The notes under the pieces: generated by a model
Told to the model about the DNA's origin: nothing
Seen by the model: only the letters and a program-made list of their open reading frames with translations
Database searches by the model: none
Source: Dipylidium caninum
Lineage: Eukaryota; Platyhelminthes; Cestoda; Cyclophyllidea; Dipylidiidae
NCBI GenBank assembly: GCA_017562135.1
Contig: QEYB01000290.1
Location: 434,001 to 498,000, forward strand
Length of the DNA stretch: 64,000 nt
Direction: 5' to 3'
Part shown: one piece after another, positions 13,501 through 25,746 of the stretch
Numbering within the stretch: the stretch's first letter is position 1
How the letters are laid out: every line of letters begins with the position of its first letter
Program-made: the position numbers and the translations under genes

Positions 13501-16157
13501 CTTGACTGTACTGTCTCAACTTCTTGCCCTTTCACTCTAGTTGAAAGAGGAAGGGAAGCAATACTCTCGCCAGGCAATGCGACACCTTTCCAATGGTTTT
13601 GTCAACATCTTCAGCAAAGACTACTGATTGGTTTTGGCAAGACTTTCGGGAGAAAGCTCATCTCCTTCCTCCTCCTCCTCCTCCTCCTCTTTCTCCCTGA
13701 TACGTCGCCGCGGGTGAGGCTCAAGTTCAACATGGGCGTAGAGGAGTCGACTTGGACCGGCAACGTAGCACACCTGCGTTGGCAATCGGAAAGATGCTTC
13801 GTTTCCCTGGCCGCATCAAGGATCGCCAGTGGAGAGGCAGTTTGGCGATGCAGGCCATAGTTGGTGGATAATGTGGAAGTCCTTTGAATTGACATGGCTT
13901 ACCCGTCACTGGCAATGTGCGATTCCTTTGATAACATGGCCTGAAAATGCATGCATCTGTGAAAGGCTCTTCTACTTCCACCTTTCTTCCCACTTACCTC
14001 TATTGTAGTTAAAACTACCTTCATTTTCCTCCTCCGAAGGGCGAATGAGAGTTCGTACCTTTTCCATCTTCATTCTCGCCTTCCTCGTAAACCGTGTCTA
14101 TTTAACAAGGAATAAAATTGTGCTCTTTTCCAGGCCATACGAATCGCAGACGTTGAATATTAGCTGTAGACGCCAGTGCGCGGCCTGGTAATTAAGCCCG
14201 ACAGTTTGCGCCGTTTTCTCGCACGCCTGTTCGTCTTTTCTATTCTTTCTCACACACTTCTTAGCCCCGTCCACCCTCTTCATCTCCTCCTTCATTCTCT
14301 GGCCTTTTGTCCTCTCTCTCTCTCTCATTCCCCCTTTTTACGCATTCAGCGTTGGTTCCGCGCTAATTTTATTACAGAAATCCACGGGATGCGATTGTCT
14401 GGTGGGGTGGGCGTGGGTTTGGCTCTAGGCGAAGTTGGGAATGTTTACAGTTCGGAGAATAACATCACAGTGGAGACAATTCTGAAGGCCTAACAAGCGT
14501 GTCGGATGGGTAAACGACCCCACCGCTTGTTATCGCACTCTGTGTGTGCGTGGAGGAGGGGAGCTGCAAGACCGAGGGAGTGGGAAGAGAAGAGACTGGC
14601 AGATGAGAGGACAGAGGGGACCGACCAACGAGCGGGACCGCTCAAGTTAAGTATTCTGTATTAATGATGCTAATTTATGTACATAGAAATCAGATATTAT
14701 ACGGGAAAAGTGTTTTCGTAAACATGACATTTCGAGTGGTACACAAAAACTGCATTACTAGAGAATTGACGCCGGCATACATTTGTCAGGGGAATTAACT
14801 TTTCAAGGTCCGAGTGTTGAGGAATCCTTTGAAAGGTGACGAGCCACACTTCCCTGCATCCCCAATGCCATCTTCCCAGGTCGTTAGATCCCCACCGTCA
14901 ATAGAGTGGAGCTTTAGGCGTCGCATCCATCACTCCTCGAACAGATATGTCGAGTGCCAAGTGCTCCGGACTTCCACAACTCCATCGTCAACTCCTCTCG
15001 GTTATATACTCGTCATTCATCAAGCATAGCGCTTCCACTAATGTAAGTAGTCGCATCAAATTGGGAGGACAAAGTAAGAGGGAACAGCACCCTGTTACCA
15101 GACTCACTGGAGAAGCGGATGGCAGACATCACTCGGCAGTTCTCGTACGAAATGAAAGTGGGGAACAGAAAAAGCGGAGGTTTGCTCCAAAGTTTCTTCT
15201 GTCCCTAATAATTTAACATATTTTTCCACCTCTGGTCTTTGAACAAAGCCAGGCATGAACCTTCGATGCTGTTTAGGGAAATCAAAAATTATTTGATAAG
15301 TGAATGAATATATGCTCATTCATGCCTGCATGCCTAAACCAAGGGAGGAAGAATAAACGGTAGAGGAGATGACCTCTTCCCCATGTAGGCGGAAGGCACG
15401 AGCGAGCGAATGGACGTCGAAACGCGGACATTTCCACGGTGACGAGGTGCCGTCCACGACTCTCGCAGTAGTGATATTCCCCGCCACGCCATCCGTCCAG
15501 CCGCTCTCCGAATCCAGAAGGAAACGCAGAAAAGGTGAAGGATGGGAAATGTTACCCCGAGGGCAGACTAAGGTGGCAAGTCGGAGGCAGGAAATTGAGA
15601 ATCCGAACGCGCTAATTTGCGTCTGGTCTTGGCGGCCACGGGAAGCGTCAGGACATCGTGGGGACAGACGAGTTGAAGACATGCTGGGCTAATTTGAGGC
15701 CGCATACGCCTTCTTAATCAGTCTGCAAGGACTGGGGTTAATTCCGGCGGAACGTGGGTGGAATGGAAGCAGATAGGCCGTGTGAAGGGGGATCGAAATG
15801 CGGGGAAATACTCGTTAGGTCGAGAGATTAAGCCAAAAGTGTCACAGCAAGGTGTGGCATGGAGGATGGAATGCCCAAAGGAACATCCCCCTGTAGGGTA
15901 GTAATTTAATAAAACAGAGACATTCGATTCAGGCCAAATCTGCCACATAATTGGACATTTTGGGAAAGGCAAGGGGTGGTTAATTGTTAAATGAAGCAGT
16001 TGTTGCTCCCATCCAAATTCAATTATGAATTTTAAAAGCCGTCGGTTATTTTCTTCGCCACAATATATCCACAGCCTTCCCAGCACTACCCTACACACCA
16101 TTCCCCTCTCCGCTCCTCTCCTCTCCTCTCCGCTTTCGTTCTCGGTCTCCTCAAACT
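10553..16157. other. Spacer of the giant inverted repeat
   Basis: 5.6 kb of sequence found only once in the window, between the two arms. Composition is mixed: Y/R-biased GC-rich stretches (10.8-11.1, 12.7-13.7 kb) and more AT-rich stretches (14.6-15.3, 15.7-16.05 kb). A frame at about 13336-13860 starts with a signal-peptide-like hydrophobic stretch but uses a non-ATG start and contains a CTC microsatellite-derived Leu run, so it is not convincing. I see no recognisable gene, transposase or RNA. Confidence 0.5.
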
Positions 16158-19100
16158 GCAAAGACTGGCAGTGGTCTGTCCCAGCCCTCCCGTCCAGTCT
16201 CCAGACAGCGACCGCTCAGCTGGTTCATTTGGCCGCCCAACAGGCAGTGGGAGAGAAGCCAGACCGACGACGACAGCCTGAACCGAAAGCAGTGCTTGTG
16301 TCACAGTCAGCATCACTTTCGTTGTCTATGTCGGAGAAAACTCGAGAGGAAAATATCAGCTGCTCGTTGCTTCGTAGAGTCTTCTCCTCAACGATCAGCA
16401 GCCGCGGTGTGCCAACTTAGTGACCGAACGCAGACTCGTGGAGGTGTTCTCTCCTCGCAGCCATCTTCACGAAGACGAGGAAGGCGGCGTGGAGATGCAC
16501 CATGAATGGAGACGTAGTCTCGGTTCATCTTGATTGAATTCGCATAGTTTCATGAGCACCACGGTGGATGGAATTGGCATAGAGGAAAGTGGAGATGGAC
16601 TGTGTTTGAGTTAGGGACAAAGCGAGTGAGGGAGAGAGGGGGTGGGGAAGTGGGGAGGTGGGGAGGTGGGGAGGTGGGAAGAAGGCGAGAGCGAGAGCGA
16701 GAGCGAGAGCGAGAGCGAGAGCGAGAGCGAGAGCGAGAGCGAGAGCGAGAGCGAGAGCGAGCGAGCGAGATGGGGGGAGAGGGAGGAGGAGAGAGGGTGG
16801 GTGAGTGAGTGAGTGAGTGAGTGAGTGAGTGAGTGAGTGAGTGAGTGAGTGAGTGAGTGAAGTGGCGACAAGAGGATGGAGGTGAGGCGTTGGTGAGACT
16901 TGAGGTCAACGGAGCACTCGCACCACCGCGCATCTGAGGACGGTGATGTTGCGAAGGCGAATTGTCAGAGTGGCCTCAGACGCGCCAACCTGTGTGCGAT
17001 GGGCAAATTGTCGGCCAGTGTGGCATCTTCGTCTGCTCACCAACACCCTTCTCCCTGATTCCGCCCCACTCCCTGCCACGAACCAATCGTGCTGACGGAC
17101 ACCACACTGCTAAGACTCCGTTGTAGGTGCAGACGATGGAGGTGGCGAGGAGAGACAGGAAGAAGGTGGTGGGTCGGTGAGAGTCTCGGTTTTTCTTTCG
17201 ACAATCTACTTTGCGTGTCCAATGCGGTGTCTGCTCAAGTCTGCGCAAAGTCCACGTCGCTCCGCCACACGACGTGCATCGCCCACACGCAGTTCGCGCG
17301 TGACGACATCGTCTTTGCGGTGTTGGATCGAAGACAGCCACGCCAACTGGTGACTTGTGAGCTGTCATTTGGTGTAGGCGGCGTCGCCTCCGTTGGGAGT
17401 GGGAGGAGACGGGTTGAATGAAGGCGACTGTTGACTGGTGCTTCTTCAGCCACAGCAAACGGCAGTGTTGAATGAAGGCGAATGTTGTGGAACGGGGAGA
17501 CGAGAGGTGGGGGAAGGTGTGCATGTAAAGTGGGTGGATGGGAGACGAAGTGGAGGTTGAAGTCCACCCCGTCATGTCGTTAATGCTACCCTCAGGTTGC
17601 ACTCTTCTGTTTCTGCTTCTGCTTCTGCTTCTGCTTCTGCTTCTTCTTCCTCTCTCTTTCTTCGTCACCTGCGAACCAGTGGGTGGAGGATGCGGACGTG
17701 GTGACCGCGTGAGTGTTGTGAGTAAGAAGGAGCGAAAGTGGGCTGGGAGTGAGTGAGCCAGTGAGTGAGTGAGTGAGTGAGTGAGTGAGTGGGAGGGGAT
17801 ATTGAGAGAGAGAGAGAGAGAGAGGGAGGTGTGGGAATGCTCGAAGCACAGTGTTGACTGCCACTTTTTTCTGTGGCCACTGTTCACTTGCAGTGACGTA
17901 ATGTGGGTGACGAGGGTGAGGAGAGAGAGTTGGTGGCAGAGCTGTTGAAGCGTTTGTCGCCTCCCACCCGACGACTGCGTCTGTGACCACTTCTCGATTG
18001 GACGCAGGAACGTGGACGAAGAGGACGACTTGTTGGAATGCAGTTGAGGGGGGAAGTTCTTATGACAGAAGGTGTGAAGGCGAGGTGGAATGAATGTGGC
18101 CAAAGGGTGGGTGGACGCGGAGGGGGTGGGGGGTGTGGGGAGAAGAGGTGGGAGGAATGAGGGAGAGGGAGAGGGAGAGGGAGAGGGAGAGGGAAGGGGT
18201 ATGGAGGAAGAGGTGCAGAAGTGGGAGGGGAGGGGAGGGGAGGGGAGGAGAAGAGTGAGGTCAATTACTTTGTTTGTTATGCACTACGCATTGCCACTGG
18301 TGGATGAAATAATGGTGTCCGAACGAGGGGAGAGCGCGAGAGCACGCGTCCTTACAGCCCACTAATTCGGCTATTTGGGGCATGTGGGGATGCCAAACTT
18401 CGCCAAATCCCCCGCTCCTCTTCCCCAACACCGCCACACACTCTTTCACGCGGCTCCCAACACCCGCACACAGGGCTCACTGGACCACACACACACACAG
18501 AGAGAGAGAGAGAGGGGGGAGGAAGAGAGAAAAGAGAATGCTTTCTACGAGAGAAGAACTTGGGGACGGAGGAGAGTGGTGCGGTTGGGATGTCGCGGGA
18601 TCGTGCTGCTGGCGGACTAGAAAAAGGAAGCAGGAAGCATGCGTCGTGAACATCTCCTTCCAACTCCACTTCTTGACAGCCTCTTCGACTCGCTACACCC
18701 ATTAAATTCTGCTCAAAACTGTGGCCACCTTGCGCAGTGCGATCTGAACTGGATCGCAGGGAGTGGACTTTCTGTCGCGGCAGACGGTCTAGACGGTCTC
18801 GTCACCTGCTCCATCTTCTTCATCTTCGGTTGGTAGATAAATGAAAGTAAAAGCTGTGCGGGTGAGTGAGTGGGTGAGTGGGTGGGTGCGAGGTGGGTGC
18901 GAGGTGGGTGCGAGGTGGCTCATCTCCACCGTCGCTGCTGTCTCCCCGGGTCCCTTTCATCTTTCCCACCTGCCTTAATTTCGTACAATTTGTCACCCCA
19001 TTTCTCTTCCCTTGGACTCCAGCAGCCTCCAATCCCGTTCTCGACATCGCCTCTCCTTCGTTCCTCCACGCCTCGCGCCTCATCGCCAGAGGCCTCGTCA

Positions 19101-22100
19101 CGGCGTCAACGGTCAGCCGCGTGTCGGACCCTCTCACGTCGACCATGCACAAAATGCGCTGTTTGCATTGAACGGCCTTTACTCACTGTCGAAAAGGTTG
19201 CCTCACCGGGAGAGAGTTTGGTCTGTGAAGCCGTGTCGTGGCACGGCGTCACGGGGGTTTGGTCGTGGCCTCCGATTACAAATGCATAATTCGACGCGGA
19301 GACAAATTTCGTGGGGATTTCAAACTCCCCCACCCTCGACTCATCCCTTGTCGACGCCGTGAGCCTTCCTTAGTGCAAGTGTCATTACGCGGCGATATTT
19401 TAAGAAAGCAACTGACCGCTTTCCGTCGTCAATTGCGGCAGTCTCGTGACTGGCGGAGGGTTGCGCTGCGTCTTCACGAGCGGAGATGCGCACAACGAGG
19501 AGGCAGAAGTGATCTTCTATGCCCCGCATTTCGAAGTTTGTGCATTCCATCGGGGAATCGGCGCTTCTTACGAATTCGCCAAGCTTGGTATTCCACGTGG
19601 TGACGTTTGATATTCACGGAAAGGTAAAGAAGTAATTTGAAGTAGGGGGGAGGAGGTTGGAGGTGTGGGAAAGACTATTGCCTTGAAGGCGCCTTCGAGG
19701 GGATGTAAGTGGCGGAAAATTGGAGGATGTTGGCCACAAATGGTGAGGGAATCCGCTCCAACGCCGTCAAGTTCATGGTGCGGTGCTAATTGGTGGAAGC
19801 AAGGGAGTAGCCCCACCTGGGGAAGGCATGCAATATGCTGTTCCCCACGGACGACCGCCCATTTTCTCTCCCTCTCCCCTCCTCCCTTCCTCCTTCCCTA
19901 CCTCCCGCCCTCCCGCCCTCTCTGCGTCTCTCTGCGTCTCTCCTGCCCCCGCTCCTTCGCTGCCTGCCTGCCTCCCTCCCTCCCTCCCTCCCTCCCTCCC
20001 GCCCTCCCTCCCTCCCTCCCTCCCTCCCCGCTGCGCCCCTCTTTCTCTCCTCCCCCTCCTCGCTCGGTCTGACATTTGGACTAAGCGAATGATCAGGGCC
20101 GACATGGACACCGCTCGTGTACTTTTGGCCTTCTACGCAACCGGCCTACCTCCCGACCTCCTCCAACCACGGACACACTCCCTTTCCCCTCACTCCATGC
20201 AGATGATCGGGTCGGAAGTGCTGCTGACGCCTTTCCTCGTCTGCGAACGCACTTTCGCCGAAGTCCCATGATGGGAGAATGCGTGGTGGTATGTGAATCC
20301 GACTGATCACAACCACCTCACACTTGACCCATTTGTCCGATACGGAGGCTTGAGGGAGCTTGAGTGGGGACAGGAGACCACCGCCACCGCCACCACCAAC
20401 GTCCACATCGTCAGCCGTGGAGACGCATCGAGAGACGGGAAGAGGAGATGTGAGTGAGGGGAAGGAAGTTGTGGTGCACTGCTCCGGAGGTCATGAGAGA
20501 AGTGGACACCACAAGAATTTCTTCTTCTCGGTGGACGAACCAGACGAATAGCTCACTGGTGCCGCTGGAAAGGAAGGAGGAAGGAAGGCCAAATGGGGAC
20601 GAGAACGATGAGGGAGGAGATTGTCGGATGCCACTACACAGAGGACATTCTGTTGCCTCTTTGGCCGTCCATACATCTCAGCAAAACCCATCGGCACAAC
20701 ATCCTCACTCTGCTCCCTTCCGTGCGCCAGTGGGAATGAAACGCATCGTGTTTTGCGGGAGAAGTCACAAGGTGAGGGGAGAGGAATCCCCCTCGCTTCG
20801 TCTGCGGGCTTCCACACGACGAGTTGCGCAGGTGTCGCCATCACGTGCCTGTGCGTGCGTCGTCTTGTCAGAGGAGCGGAGGCTTCCAGTTGCACCACGG
20901 AGACCGTCACTTGGGTGAAATGGGACTTGGCATCAGCCCATCAGACTGCTGGGGGGAGTGGGTGGATGTTCAAGTCGAGCGGGAGTAGGAGGATGGTGGA
21001 TGGTGGATGGTGGATGATCGGTTGGTTTGCGGTGATTTCGAGAACTGCTACAAGAAGTGTGGCAACACTGCTGCCACAACGAGGTGACACCCACTTTCAG
21101 CCCCACCTCCTACTCGACTGTGGCGCATCAACTTGGGCCCTCGAGGCCACATAATTCGGGCGTTTGTGAGGGTGTGAAAGCGAGGCCCACTGCACACCTT
21201 TCACGCCTCTGTACACCCTCGGAAAGAGACAGGACGCCGCCAATTCGCCCTTCGTCTCGTCGCCGCCAGTCACCCAACGCCGCACACCTCAGTTTGTCGT
21301 TGTCACCCGCTCCGACGTCTGACACTCAGACGCACCCACACAAAGTGGTTGAGAGTGGAGGGTGGAGGGTGGAAAGCGGTGCGGCTGAGGGCCAATTTTA
21401 TCACTCTCTGAGTGCCAGCGGACGGAATGGATAGGTTGGTGGGTCGCGGGTGTTACGAGGAGCATCAAAGGCGGTGGAGGAGTAGCCCGGAGGGGTTGCC
21501 GTTGGACAGAAGCTGTGCTTCGACATCAGTCACTCGGTTGGCGAGTGTGTGTCAAATGGCGCGTCTGTTGGGGCGCGTCTGTTGGGTGGATGGAGAAGCA
21601 GTGGTAGGCATGTTGGAGCAAGTAAAACCACCGTGAAGGGGGAAACACGAGGGTGAGGGGAGGAGCTTTGGAGAGGCAGCTCGCCTTGAAGCGGTGGTTC
21701 CGACTGGTCAGACGGAAAGGCCTTGTGGTTGTGCACCCAGTGGTGAACAAGCGAATGAACTGGACCCGAGGAGAGAGGCAACTGACCGTTGCGTGCTTCT
21801 GCACTTATTCGTCACTTGCGCGAGCCGAAAGCTTTGTTGGGCTCACCAGGAGGGGAAAGCGGCTCTCATGATCGCTGCCCGACGTCGCGCACTCAAGTCG
21901 CCTTCGTCTCGTGACGTGGACAACTTCACTCACAACGAAGCAGCCTTCAGGAATCTGCAGTCCGAAAGCACTCACCTCCCACTTGGCGTCTCCAGCCATG
22001 TGTGCGCTGCGACGGGTGGACACGGGAGAAGAACGCGAATAGGCCCCGGTGGCATATAATCGCCAAGTGATGATTTCATGCCTGCAATAAGCGGAGTGGC

Positions 22101-22178
22101 AGTTTTTCGGAACACTTCTGCATTCTTTAAATTAGTGGCCGTGGTCAAAGAGTTCCTGGGTAAGGCTTTTCGTGGTGA
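16158..22178 (-). repeat. Right arm of giant inverted repeat
   Basis: Reverse-complement copy of 4618-10552. It is slightly longer because of microsatellite expansion: a (GAGCGA)n tract near 16685-16769 and a (GTGA)n tract near 16798-16861. Both are much shorter in the left arm (about 9986-10021 and 9928-9944). Elsewhere differences are scattered single bases and one-base indels, for example in the G/C-rich stretch near 21266, which matches 5515-5525. I estimate about 99 percent identity outside simple repeats from stretches read side by side, not from a full alignment. Confidence 0.9.
16685..16861 (+). repeat. Expanded (GAGCGA)n and (GTGA)n tracts, right arm
   Basis: About 84 bases of GAGCGA units are followed, after a short GGGGGAGAGGGAGG-like link, by about 64 bases of perfect GTGA units. 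The counterpart in the left arm has only about 36 and 16 bases, so these tracts have changed length since the arms last became identical. Confidence 0.9.
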
Positions 22179-24480
22179 TGACCACCGTCGCGATGTGTTG
22201 GGCTGGTGGTTCGCGGGTGTTGCAGTGAGCACCATAGGGTTTCATCGTTTGGCACCGTGGTACTTGAAATTTTTTCTCTCCCCCTACTTGACGTTGTTTC
22301 TGCTACCCAGTGGGTCTGGAAAATCATCTCTTTTCAAGTTGCTCCTCACCACCGTCTGTAATGCTCGATTCCTTCCCTCTCGCGGAGTAACCACCTCGTT
22401 CCGACGTGCTCACATATGATTTGATGGACAGCGTCCCTCCGAAACATCGTCGCTCCGACTATTTCAACTTTCACTCAACTTCCGTGTGTGCCTTACTCCC
22501 TTTTCTTACTCCCACATCCCACCTTCTCCTCCTCGGGACTACTTTCCCCTTGGCCCGAGAGTCCTGGGCCCTCCTCGCCTCTCCGACTTTGTTATTATGG
22601 AAGATAAATCCTTTAAACTCCGAGTCCACCAGGACGGAAATGGCCTGCATCCTCCGCAGTCGCGTGAGGGACACTGGAGGTGTGGCAGAGGGCGGCACAC
22701 CGATTAAACATCAAAGGAGTCTATCCCGTCACCGTCAGGACTCCTCCCTGCCAGAGGAGAGTGAGGCGGTGATGTTTCAACGCCTGAAAATCTGCTTCGC
22801 CGGAGCGGTAAACTCTGCAGAACAGGCGGCAATGGCGAAGTGACACATCGGGTGGGCGGGGGAGGCGAGGGGAGGCGAGGGGAGGCGAGGGGAGGGGAAA
22901 GTCGTCGGTGGTAAGGCGTGTGGGATTTTGAGGTGTGGAGTGTGGGGAGTGGAGAGGCAGTCAGCGCCATCGAAATATTTTTAATCTCCTCTCAGGCCCC
23001 GTCATCGCTATCATCGTTGAAAAGTTTGACTATTCAAGTTGCGCAAATATTCACTCGGGTTGGGTGAGTCCTCCGGGGAAAAAAAAACCACTACCAGCCG
23101 GGAGAGGTCAATAAAGATGAGGTCGCCTCCGAGAAAAAAGAAACGATCTTAAAGCCTTGTGGTAAAAGGCGAAAATGAGTAGAGCAGGTGGATTTGTGTG
23201 TATGCGGAGTGTTGGCGATCGTTCTGCCAACTTATGGAGGCGGTTTGACTCGACCGGGCCGTCTGGTCCGCGACCCCACCGGCACGTCCACCTCGAGGCC
23301 ATGCGCTATGACACTCGTGACAGCGTAGACAACCCGTCGGGCCTCTACACTTCCTTGGTTTTCACCCGCCCATTCCATCTTGTCTCGTTTATCTGCTTAG
23401 ACACTCTGTACCATCCTCTCGAGGATTTTTGTCAGCAATTTAACCGTCGTACATGAGCTTGTAGAGGCAACTGACTTCCTAATCTGAGGTCAAAGAAGAT
23501 GGGTGCAAGCGAATTCAGACCAACTCGGTCCCCGTTTGACCTGAACACCCTTCCAAATGTGGTCCTTCAGTCAAGAGCCTTGGAGTACTTCAAGACAATG
23601 TGTAACACGTTAGTGTTAACCTAGTACAATCTAAGTGGACGACGAATTTGCACGATAATGGAACCGGTGGTTTGAAGAGATCGTCGGTTGAAAGTTCCTT
23701 CGTGGATGCAGTTATGCACTCCTACGTGTTATACCATCATCGTCCTCGCTGGAAGCTGTTGCGGCCTCCGCTCTCATCTCCGAGCCGTTGTCCTCATCCA
23801 CCTCGGCCACCACGGGCAGACTCCCCTCGGCGGCGTTTGTCGAGCCTGGAAGCCGGGAGATGTGACTGCCGGCCAGCACTGCCGCTGGCTCAGTACTTCG
23901 ACTGTGCAACTCAATGTCTTCCGATGACTTGCGCCGATGGTCGTGCACTTCAGCCGCCTGATCCGGGCAACCTTCCACGTCGTGTGTCTATTTAATTTCA
24001 AGTTGTTTGAATTAGCCGCGGTGGAAGACAGGCTGGCATTTTGGGGGGTGGGGAGGGAGGAGGAGGAGGAGGTCTCAAGCAATTCTACAGGCTGCCCCTC
24101 TTACCGGCCGGATATTCGCCATACTGGAAGGAGGATGGGAATCAGCACCCGCGACGCTGGAAAAAAAAGGCGCGGGTAATTCAGTAGTAATTATCTCGTC
24201 AAAGTCGGAAAGAAGAGGAACTTTCTCACATCTTCCAGGGACTCAGAAGTAAATAATTTACAATGCTGACACCCAGACATAAATTAACTGCTACATACAT
24301 TTAGCTATTGTAAACACTCTTTTTTCAAATGTATAATAAAATTCGAGTGATGTTATTGGGAGTGGAAACTATAAAACGGGTATTTTAGATTATTTTACGA
24401 TGAGGTTGTGACCTACGCGTCAATTTTTTATGTCTTTGGCCCATTTTTACTATCTTGTTAGCCGATTTACATCTAATTTT
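22179..24480. other. Intergenic, no gene supported
   Basis: Unique sequence outside the right arm. A frame at 22316-22420 contains a P-loop-like GSGKSSLF preceded by a hydrophobic stretch. No other ABC or P-loop ATPase motif follows, so it is treated as a chance match. A (GGCGA)n-like tract lies at 22858-22900. Frames at 23.65-24.18 kb overlap on both strands. From about 24.2 kb the DNA becomes AT-rich. Confidence 0.45.
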
Positions 24481-24499
24481 ATATCACGAGCTCAAATTG

Positions 24500-25430
24500 A
24501 ATCGTGGCGCAGCTCAACCGGCTTCAAGAAACATTAATGAGAGATCAGAAGATGAATCAGTTAATAAAAAATGCATGAAGTTGGTTGCAAAAAGTTAACT
24601 CTGACAATTCGAGTATCGACAAGGCGCCTCGAGGAAGACCACCGGCCGGTGTTCATGACAAGGAAGAATTATAGACGACGAATTTGGAATCCGATCCACA
24701 CACACACACACAAAACTATTCATGGAGGTGAGTCTAAACGAGGAACTCGCCATACGGCCACGACAAAGAAAAGAAAGAAAAAAGAAATTAGACTCATATC
24801 TGCCTGCCGCACAAAGTGGGGCAACTGGAGATGATCGGCCGCATGATAACGCATGAAGCTTCCCTTAGTGTTGACAAAGTAAATAACTTCCCTACAAAGT
24901 GGAATTTTACTTCAGCTTCAGCCGGTTCTGCAGTCCAAAATCCAGCCAAGGAAAGTGTAATGTCGTACATGAGGTGTCAACATCCAGCAGATCTTACGTA
25001 CTTACGACTGCGAGAATAGAGACGAGTCAACCAGATTTGCATACTAACATTCACCTGACACATAGTCAAAGCATCGGTTTGTCATTTCGCATGTGACAGC
25101 GACGGACGGAGAGGATGTCAGCACGCTTTCTTACTAACTTTCTCGCCTCCGCTCCTTGGCCCTCATCCCCTCTGCCAAGCGCATCTCTCAACAATCACCC
25201 CGCAGACCAGACTGGATGGCAGGAACTGTTGATCAACGAAAGCCAGACTCACTATTCCTCCCGCGTCCACGTGAAATGGCGAAAGTTTGGAGAGAAAACG
25301 TGGTTGAAAAACTTATAAGAAAGAGACAACCAGCATTGCTCACTCGACACAGCGATCAAATAAAGCTTCAATTCATGTTGACAAATTAACTAACTCTTCT
25401 ACAAAGTGGAATTTTACCACATCCTCCATA
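24500..25430 (+). mobile_element. Decayed mariner-like transposon remnant (copy 1)
   Basis: It is homologous, with many substitutions and indels, to the region at 33.95-34.8 kb. Shared landmarks are the ATTAATGAG block, the stretch around GCCTCGAGGAAGACC (24625-24645) and GAACTCGCCATACG (24740-24755). The translated order resembles a mariner transposase N-terminal region: a helix-turn-helix part ending in an FRSGN-like and PRGRP-like linker, then an NxELA-like segment. Frames are broken many times. Part of it is duplicated in tandem: about 24843-24910 reappears at about 25350-25417. No terminal repeats could be set. Confidence 0.6.
24843..25417 (+). repeat. Partial direct duplication inside mariner remnant
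   Basis: The stretch at 24870-24910 (GTTGACAAAGTAAATAAC... ending in GTGGAATTTTAC) recurs at 25377-25417 with a few differences, and the similarity reaches about 25 bases further upstream in both copies. This suggests two overlapping transposon fragments lying in tandem, or an internal duplication after insertion. Confidence 0.6.
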
Positions 25431-25746
25431 TTTATCCGGTATTTCTCCCACCCCATTACTATCTTCTGTGTAATTACAAAATATTTTTGAGAGAAAAAAA
25501 ATACACCAACAACCAAAATGCGATTATTAAAAGCGGCGAAAGATTATTAAGACTCTAAAATTAGGGGTTTTAAGGGACTATATACAAATTAAAGTTGCCT
25601 CAATTGAATACAATCGAAATAATGTGGAAAATTGAGCTTTTTGTTGTCTATTTATATTATATACCCGTTTCATAGTTTCCAGTTAAATAGCATTATTTAC
25701 CCAGTGGCGCATATCAACACGATTTTACACTAAATAGTAGGAAATT

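Noticed and set aside
19444..19610. Open stretch in the right arm containing AEVIFYAPHFEVCAFHR, which looks protein-like
   Set aside because: Frame is limited by stops to about 55 codons, no family was recognised and no neighbouring exon in phase was found. Long chance frames are common in this GC-rich arm.
19745..19795. EGIRSNAVKFM, resembling a symplekin HEAT motif
   Set aside because: Only about a dozen residues match, and no flanking symplekin exons could be found in the arm.
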